From: Christensenella tenuis
GTDB lineage: Bacteria; Bacillota; Clostridia; Christensenellales; Christensenellaceae
Direction of reading: 5' to 3'
NCBI RefSeq assembly: GCF_014287795.1
Contig: NZ_JACOON010000003.1
Location: forward strand, 186,001 to 250,000
DNA: 64,000 nucleotides
A program made the translations under genes and the position numbers. The notes under the pieces were generated by a model. That model did not search any database and had not been told where the DNA came from. It saw only the letters and a list, made by a program, of their open reading frames with translations. Positions 1-9,100 of the stretch are shown here, piece after piece (position 1 is the first letter of the stretch; every line of letters starts with the position of its first letter).

Positions 1-395
1 ATTACAATCGCATTTTTACCTTTGAGGGCAAACATTGCATTGCACATCGGCGTTACCACCGGGTTTGTAACAGGCGTTACAGCGCCCACAACGCCTTTCG
101 GCTTCGCTACCTTGATGATGCCCGTTTCCTTGTTTTCTTCAATGATGCCATAAGACTTCTTCCCCTTCAGGCTGTTCCAAATGCATTTGGATTTGCCTTT
201 GCATTTGGCGATCTTGTCTTCCACCACACCCATGCCAGACTCTTCCACCGCGCGCTTTCCAAGCTCTTCCGCGCGGTCGTAAACCACCTTGCCGATTGCT
301 TTTACCGCCGCGTCTACCTGCTCCTGGCTCGCATTCTTCTCGTACTCGGCCTGCGCTTGATGCGCACGTTCGAAAATTTCTGCTACTGTTGCCAT
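1..395 (-). CDS. sucD: Succinate-semialdehyde dehydrogenase (CoA-acylating), 5' part only
   Basis: N-terminal 131 residues of a CoA-acylating aldehyde dehydrogenase; the rest lies beyond the left edge. SucD reduces succinyl-CoA to succinate semialdehyde with NAD(P)H in the cytoplasm. The segments AVEESGMGVVEDKIAKC and TPVTNPVVTPMCNAMFALKG resemble what I recall of Clostridium kluyveri SucD more than EutE or butyraldehyde dehydrogenases. The ATG at 395 is preceded by AGGAGG eight bases upstream. The function is supported by cat1, 4hbD, abfT and abfD at 30-37 kb, although about 30 kb of foreign DNA now lies between. Alternatives are another acylating aldehyde dehydrogenase; the catalytic Cys region is not visible here. 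Confidence 0.85.
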   Translation of the reverse strand, partial: MATVAEIFERAHQAQAEYEKNASQEQVDAAVKAIGKVVYDRAEELGKRAVEESGMGVVEDKIAKCKGKSKCIWNSLKGKKSYGIIEENKETGIIKVAKPKGVVGAVTPVTNPVVTPMCNAMFALKGKNAIV

Positions 396-453
396 TTCAA
401 AATCCTCCTAAATAAAATATTTCATTAAATTTATATACAATTTCACTTATATT

Positions 454-481
454 ATTATAGTGGTTTTCTGCCGGAATTCAA
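454..481 (-). promoter_or_regulatory. Sigma-A type promoter of sucD
   Basis: On the minus strand TTGAAT (476-481) and TATAAT (454-459) are separated by 16 bp, about 60 bp before the sucD start codon. The -35 hexamer lies only 6 bp from the island repeat that begins at 487, so insertion of the island left the core promoter intact but replaced anything upstream. Confidence 0.65.
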
Positions 482-486
482 AGTTA

Positions 487-578
487 TGTAACTAAAAAAA
501 TTGATTTTATCTTTTTTCATCAATCAGATATTTTTATCTTTCCAAACACCGTATTTGCTAAAAATTTGCTTCTTTTGA
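487..578. repeat. Left copy of island-bounding 92-bp direct repeat (candidate att site)
   Basis: Positions 487-578 match 24570-24661 at 90 of 92 bases without gaps (mismatches at 519 and 550). Weaker similarity continues into the 3' end of an integrase gene beside each copy. The repeat is AT-rich, starting TGTAACTAAAAAAATTGA and ending TTTGCTTCTTTTGA. Such a repeat next to an integrase 3' end is what attL/attR sites of an integrative element look like; that role is inferred. Confidence 0.7.
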
Positions 579-618
579 ACTCCAGAATACTCAATAATAC
601 TCCAGAATACTCACTACA
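579..618. repeat. Short tandem repeat beside the left att-like repeat
   Basis: The motif ACTCCAGAATACTCA occurs twice in tandem, 20 bp apart, directly between the 92-bp repeat and the integrase stop codon. It is absent from the right-hand copy, where only the degenerate GAGCGCCGGAA is found. It may be a local duplication or paired arm-type binding sites. Confidence 0.5.
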
Positions 619-934
619 TACCAATGACATCAGATACTACATGCATGGCTTTTTCTTTCTCTGTGGTTGACTCGCAATATATGTTCGCCGTTGTGTTGAT
701 GTTGGTGTGCCCCAGCAAAGTTGAGATTGTTTTTAGGGATATTCCATTATTGAGACATATTGTAGCGTAGTTATGTCGCAAATCATGCATGTGTATAGCT
801 GGCATATTATTCTTTTTAAGTAGACTTACTAGCTTATTTCCAAGTGACGTTAGTGATACAAAAAGAGGTTTCTCTACATCCTGCTTATCATGAAACAATA
901 ATAATTCTTTACTGTATGGAAACCCTTGGCTCAT
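614..934 (-). pseudogene. Tyrosine recombinase (phage integrase), C-terminal fragment
   Basis: This 106-residue fragment carries the catalytic C-terminus of a lambda-type integrase: HDLRHNYATICL (His and Arg of the active site), LLGHTNINTT (second His) and the nucleophile Tyr in TANIYCES. A full integrase has about 350-400 residues, so the DNA-binding and core domains and the first catalytic Arg are missing. The reading frame breaks off at about 930, where phage tape-measure coding sequence begins on the opposite strand. It is probably inactive. Its 3' end points at the 92-bp repeat, as expected for an integrative element. Confidence 0.85.
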
Positions 935-2191
935 ACTTCGTCTAAATCATCGTCCTCGTCGTCTGTAAAGAAGGCAACAGATGCTTTAAAGAGGTCTGTT
1001 GATGCTTTGAAGAAGGCGATCGATGGTTTAAAGGATGAATTGGATGCGCTAAAGGACAGATCGAACGAGTTGGAACGCGCACAAAAAGGTGTACTCAAGG
1101 TTCTCGATAAAGAGATCGAAAGGTTAAAAGAACAACGTGATCTGGTTGAGGAGACCTATGATCTAAAAATAAAAGCTATAGATGATGAGATAGATCGCCT
1201 TCGTAAAAAGAAAGAAGAAGAAGATTTAGCTCTTAAATTGCAAAAGGCCAAAGATGCTCTTGAAAATGCAAGAATCAACAAAACCCGCAGGGTATATTAT
1301 GCTGACCAAGGTTGGGTATGGGAAGTTGATCAGGATAAGATTAACGATCTTCAAGAGGAAATTGCCGACATTGAGCTTGATAATAGTAATGCTCCCACAA
1401 AGGGTATGAATGATGATTCAGTAGCGATTGTAGCCCTCGGAAACTACGAGGCAACACAAATGCCTACAGAGCAAAAAGAAGCCTTAAAACGAGTCGTACG
1501 CGATGTGGTACAACATTATGCTATCACAGATATTAGAGGTCACTATGAAGTAGCTGGTAGAGGGTACACGGATTGCCCCGGCCAATACTTCCCTCTTGAG
1601 GAGGTTCGTGCCTATGCTTTATCCGGAAATGAAGTGATTGAAGTGCAGCCTGATCCTGCACCGGTTCCCAGTCCTGCCACTTCTTTTGTATTGAATCGGA
1701 TTCTGAAATTTACAGGCGACCTGTCTGTGCAGCATGACTTAATTCCTGTGCAACGTAATTTGATTGCACTTGGATTTTCGTGCGGACGGCAAGGCGCAGA
1801 TGGTAAATTCGGTGATGACACGCGTAAGACCGTTGTTGCCTTCCAGAAGTCTCGTGATTTATCTGACGATGGAATTGTTGGGCAATATACTTGCGAAGCT
1901 CTAGGCGGCTCGTGGCAACCTAAAACGGCTAATCCTAACTATCGATTCACGTTAACAAAAATTTTAAAGGTTACTTCCCCGCTTATTAGAAATAGTGATG
2001 AAGTACGCGCAGTACAACGTACATTGATTGAATTTGGATTTGGTGTAGGTAGCAATGGTGTAGATGGTATTTATGGAAACGATACTAAGAATGCTGTTGC
2101 AAAATTCCAAAAGGCCAGAGGTCTTACGGAAGACGGCGTTGTTGGAGAGAACACCTGCAAGGCTTTTGGAGGCCGTTGGGATGGCAATTAA
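926..2191 (+). CDS. Chimera of phage tape-measure segment and endolysin C-terminus
   Basis: The 421-residue frame opens with a TTG that overlaps the integrase fragment and has no evident ribosome binding site. Residues 1-160 are a long charged coiled coil followed by ARINKTRRVYYADQGWVWEV, typical of tail tape-measure proteins of Firmicutes siphophages. From about residue 170 it changes to the end of an N-acetylmuramoyl-L-alanine amidase domain (DIRGHYEVAGRGYTDCPG) and two peptidoglycan-binding repeats (FQKSRDLSDDGIVG and FQKARGLTEDGVVG). The most likely origin is a deletion inside a prophage lysis/tail region. The amidase domain lacks its N-terminal half including the first zinc ligands, so activity is doubtful, but the cell-wall binding part is intact. 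Expression is unproven. Confidence 0.7.
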   Translation: MAHTSSKSSSSSSVKKATDALKRSVDALKKAIDGLKDELDALKDRSNELERAQKGVLKVLDKEIERLKEQRDLVEETYDLKIKAIDDEIDRLRKKKEEEDLALKLQKAKDALENARINKTRRVYYADQGWVWEVDQDKINDLQEEIADIELDNSNAPTKGMNDDSVAIVALGNYEATQMPTEQKEALKRVVRDVVQHYAITDIRGHYEVAGRGYTDCPGQYFPLEEVRAYALSGNEVIEVQPDPAPVPSPATSFVLNRILKFTGDLSVQHDLIPVQRNLIALGFSCGRQGADGKFGDDTRKTVVAFQKSRDLSDDGIVGQYTCEALGGSWQPKTANPNYRFTLTKILKVTSPLIRNSDEVRAVQRTLIEFGFGVGSNGVDGIYGNDTKNAVAKFQKARGLTEDGVVGENTCKAFGGRWDGN

Positions 2192-2236
2192 GTTTTGACT
2201 ACCTAAGTAGTGATACTCACTCCTTTTCTATATAGA

Positions 2237-2276
2237 AATAGGGTATATGATTAATTTCATATACCCTATTTTTTAC
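2237..2276. terminator. Rho-independent terminator between convergent genes
   Basis: A 14-bp perfect stem (2237-2250 with 2257-2270), six-base loop and a T run to 2274 follow the chimera stop codon. The minus-strand side also has a T-rich tail, so it may serve both the chimera and the convergent pilin gene that ends at 2292. Confidence 0.85.
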
Positions 2277-2291
2277 GAATTTGTATTACAA

Positions 2292-3296
2292 TTATGCTTT
2301 TTTTCGCTTTTTCATATAGACCGCGAAAAGCAGAGTCCCTGCACAAACAACAGCCAAGACAACATAGGGTGCTAAATTAGCAGAATCTCCAGTTTTGGGT
2401 CTGTTGTTTCCTCTACTTTCATTTGAACCATCCTGACCGGTATATTGGTTGATAAAGCTACACGAATCCACTGGTTTTTGGGCTGCATTGGTGACGACTC
2501 GCGTTAATTCAAGCTGTCCGTTTACCTCATTGACCGTATCGGTGATGGTATAGACCGTAGTATCGTAAGTATAATCGTTTTCTCCCCTGTTCACTTCTGC
2601 GATAGTATAAAAATAGGTACCAACTTTAGTATAGCTCCATGTGCCGAAATCTTCCTCACCGGAGCCTACTATGGTCATGGTTTTGACACCGTTTACACTG
2701 CCGTCAGGCATTGGCTGCGCGGGATCATCCGCCGTGAGCGTAAAGTTGAAGATGCCCGCTTGGGAAGGATTACCGGAAACTGCTTTTTTTACGGGCGGGT
2801 CTACCATTAGGGTTGGATCAGTCGGTGCAAGTCCGAAGCGCTGGGTAAACACAATTTGATCTGTTTTAGTTCCATCCTCCTTCACGATAACAACTTCAGG
2901 TACCAAGTTTGTACCGGATTCCCGCACATAGACCCATACCGTATATACCTGCTCGTCGAGGGTATAACCTGTCCTGCTTGGCGTTTGATCAAGCCGAACT
3001 TCATACTGGAATATGCCCGAATGCGTATAAGTGATTGGGCCAAGATTCAGTGTATCGGTACCTTGTATGATGAAGCTTGCATTAGCAGGTACAGCGTTTC
3101 CCGGTTGAACCGGCGTGAATGAATAGCTAAACCGGTCATCGATTCCAGCACTCGCACCGGATTGCTCGAACACTTGCTCAATTTGAATTGTTTCCTGCAC
3201 CGGGTTTGCAGCATAAGCACTTTGTGAAAAGGAAATCGACAGCAAGCCAACCAGCACCGCCATACAGCACATCGCTGCCTTTTTTAACACCTTCAT
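2292..3296 (-). CDS. Second pilin with FctA-like domains and RPKTG anchor (FctB position)
   Basis: Predicted secreted surface protein of 334 residues. It has a signal peptide (about 1-29, ending QSAYA), two beta-rich domains of the Spy0128/FctA type that form isopeptide bonds in family members (about 35-155 and 165-285), and a C-terminal sorting signal: RPKTGD, hydrophobic segment and KKRKKA tail. RPKTG departs from LPXTG but fits a housekeeping sortase better than the VTPTG of its neighbours. It is the last gene of the pilus operon and overlaps the sortase gene by 4 bp. By position it corresponds to streptococcal FctB, the wall-linking base subunit. That role is inferred. Confidence 0.8.
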   Translation of the reverse strand: MKVLKKAAMCCMAVLVGLLSISFSQSAYAANPVQETIQIEQVFEQSGASAGIDDRFSYSFTPVQPGNAVPANASFIIQGTDTLNLGPITYTHSGIFQYEVRLDQTPSRTGYTLDEQVYTVWVYVRESGTNLVPEVVIVKEDGTKTDQIVFTQRFGLAPTDPTLMVDPPVKKAVSGNPSQAGIFNFTLTADDPAQPMPDGSVNGVKTMTIVGSGEEDFGTWSYTKVGTYFYTIAEVNRGENDYTYDTTVYTITDTVNEVNGQLELTRVVTNAAQKPVDSCSFINQYTGQDGSNESRGNNRPKTGDSANLAPYVVLAVVCAGTLLFAVYMKKRKKA

Positions 3297-4234
3297 TTTG
3301 TATTTCCCCTTTTGCTTCTTTTCCTATGTATATATATTACGATGATGAGTGCGAGCAGTACTGTGCCCGCTAAGACCCAGCCCCATACCGGAACGCGGCT
3401 TAAAAAGCCTTGCTGCGTTTCTGCCCTGATGTGCTCACCTTCTGTTATTTCCGATGTAAATCTATCCGCAAAAACCTCATCTGAAATTTTTGCCGCCAAT
3501 ATATCCCGCCCGTTCGTCGTATCGAGCGAACACGTGCTCAACAGCACGATCCTGTCCTGTATATCCACATCCACCTCGCGCGTGTGGATCGCCTGCGTCA
3601 GCAGCATATCCAGATAATCCCGCTGTGCTTCTTCGCCTTGGATATTGGACGTGAACGTCAATGCGTCGTATACGTCCGTATGCACAAACGCAAAAAATTC
3701 AAGTCCGTGATCTTTTCCTTCGTAAAACAGATTGCCGTGGGGATGGTTTAAAAAGAAGCTTTCCTCCGCAAAGTTGCCGAGTTCGCCAAACATGGCCTGC
3801 TTTTCCATATGGTGCCCATACAAAATGCTGTTGAAATCGGCAAAGTCCTGCCTGTTGCCGCTATCCAGAAAAATGGCACCTGAAAGGGAATATTCGCCGC
3901 GAGCGTTGGTGTTCACATACTTCATATTATCCGCCCCTTGGACAACCGGATAATCTATCTTGGTTTCATAGACAGTCAGCCAACCGAATACCTCGCGATT
4001 GATGTCGCGTAGCTCTTCAAAGGAAGCTGTATCTTCTTCCGCCGGCTTATATACCTCATATTGCTTTGCGTCTGCCTCTGCATAGACCAGATTGGAGTCC
4101 CACATGGCATAGCAAGCCGTGGCAACGAGCAGTAGAATTGCGACCAATACCATCCAATTGACGATGCTATCTACAATTTTAACTGCCTTTTTTCCGATGC
4201 GTTTGGCTGCTATGCCCATGCAGGTTCCTTTCAT
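3293..4234 (-). CDS. srtB: Class B pilus sortase
   Basis: Membrane transpeptidase of 313 residues that would polymerise the neighbouring pilins at the outer face of the membrane. It has an N-terminal membrane anchor (about 24-45), the catalytic His in ILYGHHM, the catalytic Cys in LLSTCSLD, the Arg in TNGRDILAAK, and a second C-terminal membrane segment followed by HRKRSKR. The spacing fits class B sortases, the class used as the pilin polymerase in the streptococcal FCT-3/4 loci. It lies between the two pilin genes. Known class B pilus polymerases accept VPTG-like signals, matching the VTPTG of the upstream pilin and tip protein. Confidence 0.9.
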   Translation of the reverse strand: MKGTCMGIAAKRIGKKAVKIVDSIVNWMVLVAILLLVATACYAMWDSNLVYAEADAKQYEVYKPAEEDTASFEELRDINREVFGWLTVYETKIDYPVVQGADNMKYVNTNARGEYSLSGAIFLDSGNRQDFADFNSILYGHHMEKQAMFGELGNFAEESFFLNHPHGNLFYEGKDHGLEFFAFVHTDVYDALTFTSNIQGEEAQRDYLDMLLTQAIHTREVDVDIQDRIVLLSTCSLDTTNGRDILAAKISDEVFADRFTSEITEGEHIRAETQQGFLSRVPVWGWVLAGTVLLALIIVIYIHRKRSKRGNTK

Positions 4235-4283
4235 AATCTAATTGTTATTGTTCTGCAAATTTTATACTTTATTTTTTCGTTAC

Positions 4284-5504
4284 TTATTTGTGCTCTGCCG
4301 CACGTTTGCGGGATTTTATTACTACGAACACCACCAACGCGCCTGCTGCGAGGACAAGGATGAGAATGAACGGAAGGTTGTTGATGATGACTCCTGTAGG
4401 CGTAACCGTTTGGTAAGCATTTGTGTAGGCCGCTGTATTTGCGCCTGCATCAGAAATTCGCTGCGCACCTGTAGACGCACCGGGAATTGCTTGTGGTGTG
4501 CTGCCGCCTGTTGTCACAGAGATTGACGGCGTGTAGCCTGCTGCGGGGGTTTCTGTTGCCTGATACGTCGAGCCATACGGTACATCACTGAAAACAATGC
4601 TTTGACCGTGCTTCAAATTTACTGTGGCCGCCGTGCCGGAGGTCATCTCAAAATAATCTCCATGCGTCGGATCGGTCAGTATTGTTCCACTGAAGTTTGC
4701 GGCATCTGTTACCACAGTACCACCTTCTACAATATATACTTTGTAGGTTGTTCCGTATGTTCCCGTGGATGGATTTGTTGCTGTTACGCTAAAGGGAAAA
4801 TACAACGTGTGATCGCCATAATCACCCGTCACAGTTTTACTGATGGAAGCCACGCCACCTGCCGTTGGTGGTACGACCACCACGTCTTTAGTGAGTGTGT
4901 TGGTGAATAGGACTTTATCCGCATCGTAGTCTATTTTACCCGTGCTGCCACCGGTTTGATCTGCTGTGGTCGCATTGAAGCTGATCCCAGTTACAAATAC
5001 GGCGCCGGGCGTCGTTGGATGATTTTGCACAAAGACGCTCATTTCATAGATTGCGGGAGATTTCGTCATGGTCGTACCCGTTAAAGTCGGCGGAGTAGCC
5101 TCTTCAATTCGGTATACATATACGCCTGCCGCTGTGAATGCGGTGCTGCCAAGGATATTCGCAGTTCCCGTGACTGTTTTGAGGTCACCCGCCGTTGTCG
5201 TAGCGGCTTGACCGGCAGTATAAGAAACCGTGGGAGCGGTAATCGCCGGCATGGCGGCAATAACGGGGCCAGTGCTATTTCCATCTTTGCTGACTTTTGT
5301 TATGTTGAAGGTGAAAGTGATCGCCGGAGTTTCCAGTCCGTCAGGCATAACGAAATTTTTCGTGATTTGGGCTTCTGCCGGGGAGGCCGGTGTTCCGGGA
5401 ATCACATCCGCGGCAAGCGCAGGTACCGCAAGACTCATGCATAATACTGCGGCAAGTGCCACCGTAATCAGCACTTTAAAAAATGATCTCTTTTGTTTTT
5501 TCAT
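4284..5504 (-). CDS. Major pilin, FctA type, with VTPTG sorting signal
   Basis: Surface protein of 406 residues. It has a signal peptide (about 1-31, ALAVPALAA), two beta-sandwich pilin domains (about 40-195 and 215-365; the first has the YRIEEATPP strand seen in FctA/Spy0128), then VTPTGVIINN, a hydrophobic helix and KSRKRAAEHK. VTPTG replaces LPXTG, comparable to the EVPTG/QVPTG signals of streptococcal FctA. Its place between sipA and the class B sortase is the FctA place of the streptococcal operon, so it is the best candidate for the shaft subunit. Intramolecular Lys-Asn isopeptide bonds are likely from the family but cannot be assigned by eye. Confidence 0.8.
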   Translation of the reverse strand: MKKQKRSFFKVLITVALAAVLCMSLAVPALAADVIPGTPASPAEAQITKNFVMPDGLETPAITFTFNITKVSKDGNSTGPVIAAMPAITAPTVSYTAGQAATTTAGDLKTVTGTANILGSTAFTAAGVYVYRIEEATPPTLTGTTMTKSPAIYEMSVFVQNHPTTPGAVFVTGISFNATTADQTGGSTGKIDYDADKVLFTNTLTKDVVVVPPTAGGVASISKTVTGDYGDHTLYFPFSVTATNPSTGTYGTTYKVYIVEGGTVVTDAANFSGTILTDPTHGDYFEMTSGTAATVNLKHGQSIVFSDVPYGSTYQATETPAAGYTPSISVTTGGSTPQAIPGASTGAQRISDAGANTAAYTNAYQTVTPTGVIINNLPFILILVLAAGALVVFVVIKSRKRAAEHK

Positions 5505-5589
5505 ATTTGTACTCCTTGATATTTGATTTGCATTATTATCTATATGAACACAAGTGGCTGTGCAGTAATTATCCCCGCTGCCTTTTGCA

Positions 5590-6168
5590 TTATATGTTCC
5601 TTCGCCTAAGAATGGTTATGACCTTCCCTAGCGTATCTTTTATTTCAACAGCACCATAGATACGGCTGTCTGTGGCGTTTTCACGTGCGTCGCCCAGCAC
5701 GAATACCTGCCCTTCTGAAAGGGTTATTGGAAAGCGTATGCCTTCCTCGTATTGCTTGGTCGAGCTATATATTTCAAGCTCCTGCTGCAAGGCTCCGTTC
5801 ACCATAAGGCCTTGATCTGTAATATCCACTGTATCTCCGGCTGTTGCCACCACACGACGCACCTGCTTTTCTCCTTCAAACTCCAGCACCACCGTATCTG
5901 AGAGGACATAATCCTTATCCAAACGATAAAAGACGACGAGATCTCCATCTTTGATAGCGGGAACCATTGCCGCTTCCGCATTGCGAAAGACGCCGAACAG
6001 GAATGTGAACACCAGCACAAAAGCAAGGACGATGAGGCCTATCTTCAGCAGCAGGTACAGGATATCCTTGCCGAGCGAGCCTTCCGCATCTGCTGCGCTG
6101 TGACCTCGCCGTCCGCGCCGTCCATCTTGCGCTATATTTACGCTTTCGCCTACATCACTATCACTCAT
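5590..6168 (-). CDS. sipA: SipA-like pseudo-signal peptidase (pilus assembly factor)
   Basis: A 192-residue protein with one membrane segment (about 36-60) and the type I signal peptidase fold. The family serine motif (SMxPT) reads AMVPA, so the nucleophile is Ala. The family lysine motif (KRIIGLPGD) reads RRVVATAGD, so the general base is Arg. The structural motif GDARENATDSR is kept. A catalytically dead signal peptidase is exactly what SipA/LepA is in streptococcal pilus operons, where it acts as a pilin assembly chaperone. It overlaps the tip-protein gene by 8 bp. It is very unlikely to be a working leader peptidase. Confidence 0.85.
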   Translation of the reverse strand: MSDSDVGESVNIAQDGRRGRRGHSAADAEGSLGKDILYLLLKIGLIVLAFVLVFTFLFGVFRNAEAAMVPAIKDGDLVVFYRLDKDYVLSDTVVLEFEGEKQVRRVVATAGDTVDITDQGLMVNGALQQELEIYSSTKQYEEGIRFPITLSEGQVFVLGDARENATDSRIYGAVEIKDTLGKVITILRRRNI

Positions 6169-9100
6169 AACGTTTTGCTTTCCTCCTACGGTAGATGATT
6201 ACTCCCGCAATACCTGCCGCGAGAATAACGGCGAGGCTGAGCAGCAGCATATCCGCCCCACCATTGCCCGCCGATACGCCCGTGGGCGTTACCAACGTCC
6301 TCCTGTTTGTGAAGTCAAACGAACGCTTGGCTGTGGAAAGCGCCTTCCAGCCGGTATCAGTACCCGTCATCGGGCTTGCGGACTCGCTATCCTGAATGGT
6401 CGTGTTATAATTCCAGTCCGGCGTTTCCGATATTAGAATTTCGCTGCCGGGCAGCAAGTCCTCGATGGTCACAATTTGGCCGTGCTTTAAGGGAAGCGTC
6501 GCCTGCCCCGCTGCATTAAAGTTCAGGCTCCCATTTGCCGGAGCCGTTACCCCTGAACCGGGAATACTACTGCCCATGTAATTATATGACCCTGTGATGG
6601 GACTCCCGCCACTGCTACGCAGGGCGATGGTGAAGATGTTATCCTTCGTCATATCTGCATAGGCACCCGTAATTGTTTTAGAAATAGATACATCGCAGGT
6701 CTGTTCCCATTTTGCATAGAGAATCATGCTGCTCCTGAGAATAATACTGGTTTCCGGCTGATACAGCGTGCCCGAACCATCTGCATTCGTAGTCCAACCA
6801 GCGAACCTCATGCCCGTCGGTGCGGTGAAATTCGCTGCGCCCGTTCCCGAACCGACGTTTACGGCTTGAACGACTGTGTAACTTGTGGAAACGTTGGTAC
6901 GCTGATAATACCACTGCGTACCGAGGTCGCTGTTGTTAGCATTGTACATCACCGTAAAGAACGAATTTCGATAGTTGATTTCGTTATTATTCAGTAGGTG
7001 TCCGGGAAACGGATTTGGGGCACGTGTGTCAAAATCCGTATAGTTGGTAGGCGGCGCAGAAAGCTGCGACGATGTATTACCGAATACACTTGCCGTACCT
7101 GTGATGCTGATATTATTATAATAGGAGGTCACTGGAAGAATGGGGTTTATGGTAGTGGTATTTGAGGAATAAATACCGCCGCCATCCGTCGTTGCCGTAT
7201 TGCCGGAGATTTCGCCACCGAACATCGAAAAGACGGGAACGCCACTTATGAAAACTCCACCACCATAGTCGGCTGTGTTCCCTGAAATCTCACCACCGGA
7301 TATCGTTATAAGGCCACTTTCAACATGGACTCCACCGCCATAGTCGGACGTGTTGCCGGAGATTTCGCCACTAGAGATTGTGATGCTACCACCGTTAACA
7401 AAGACCCCACCGCCATAGTCGGACGTGTTGCCGGAAATCTTGCCACCAGAGATTGTGGCGCTGCCATTCGATTCAATATGCAGCCCACCTCCAAAGCCAT
7501 AGCCCGAGGTAGCATTACCAGAGATTTCGCCGCCGTTCATCATAAGTGTTCCGCTTATCAGGCGCACACCGCCGCCATCGAGGTACGATCTGTTATCAAA
7601 AATTTTAGCGGTACCATTCATCGTGAAGATGCCGCCATTCATATCCACACCGCTGCCGAAATTATAAAAGCATTTGGTGATTGCCGCGCCATTGTTCATC
7701 GTCAACGAGGCGGAAGTGCTAGACGTGGCGATACCGCCATTATATGCGGATGTACTGCTTATTCCTGCAAGGGTAATGTCCTCAAGCGTCAGCTTTCCCT
7801 GTACCATTAAGTGCCGGGCATTCGCTTGCTGGGTAATCGTCCGGTGGGTGCCGTCAGACTTCAATGTGATCTGCTTAGTTGCCGGAATCGTTACAGCGGC
7901 AGTGCCCATTGCGGGATCATCCTCCGTTGCAGTGATTGTGTATGAACCGTTTGTGGCAAAAATACCGCAATTTGTTACTGCGTCAGCAAGCAAATTATAC
8001 GAACCCACTACGCTGCCGTCGCTGTCCTTTGTGACGATATAACGATACGAACCCCACTGTGCATATAGGTTGAGGCTGCTAGAGATAACTGTTAACTGCC
8101 CCACTGCATAGCTCTGACCGGAGCTATCTGGCTGGCTATTCCAACCGAGGAGCCTTTCCTTCCCCGGTTCTATTGCACCATTTGCTGTAGTGAACCCTGC
8201 CTGTGCCTGTGTAAACAATGTAATACTTATACTGTTGTTTGTAGTCGTAGTTTTTTGATATACAACCGGCGCATTCGTGGTGTTGTTCACATGATAAGCA
8301 ATAACATAACCAAGATTCCTATAGTTGATGTCGGCATTGTTCAGCAGGATTCCGGGAAATGGGTTGAGGATACGCGTATTAAACTCCCTATAATTAACGG
8401 GCGCCTGAAAACGTTGCCCTGCCGTATTGCCACTAAATACCGCAGAACCCGCGATGCTGATGTTAGCGTAACATGGAGAACTCGTATTGACCAATAGCGC
8501 TGGATTTTCGTATTCGTAGGAACTTGTATAGAGACCGCCGCCGTCTATCGCTGCCTTATTATTCGTGATCTGGCCGCCCGTCATGGCAAAGGTCGCAGGG
8601 GCAGATGTATATACACCGCCGCCATATTGACTATAACAGCCCGTGATAGCCGCTCCAGCATTCATGGTAAGCGAAGCAGAAGTACCGGATACATATACTC
8701 CGCCATTATAATTTGTTCCGCTGGTGAGTCCCGCACCCTCTAGTACGATATTTTCGAGTGTCAACTTTCCCTCAACAACCAAATGCCGCGCATTGGTTGT
8801 ATTCGTGTTGGTTGTAGAACGCACAATCGTTCGCAGAGTACCGTCTGATTTTAAGATAATCTGCTTGGTTGCCGGAATCGTCACGGTTGCATCCAGTGTC
8901 AGGTCGTCTGCTATGGCGGTGATGGTGCAAGGGACATTATTATAGCAGGCTGCCACAGCAGCGGCAAGCGTAGAATAGGTTCCTCTGGGAGCGTTTGAGG
9001 CTGTTTCTGTGACAACATACATGCCCGTACGCGGTGCAGCCAACAACGGAGTACGCATACCGCAATCAATATCCGTGACATCCATACCTGATTCCAAAAA

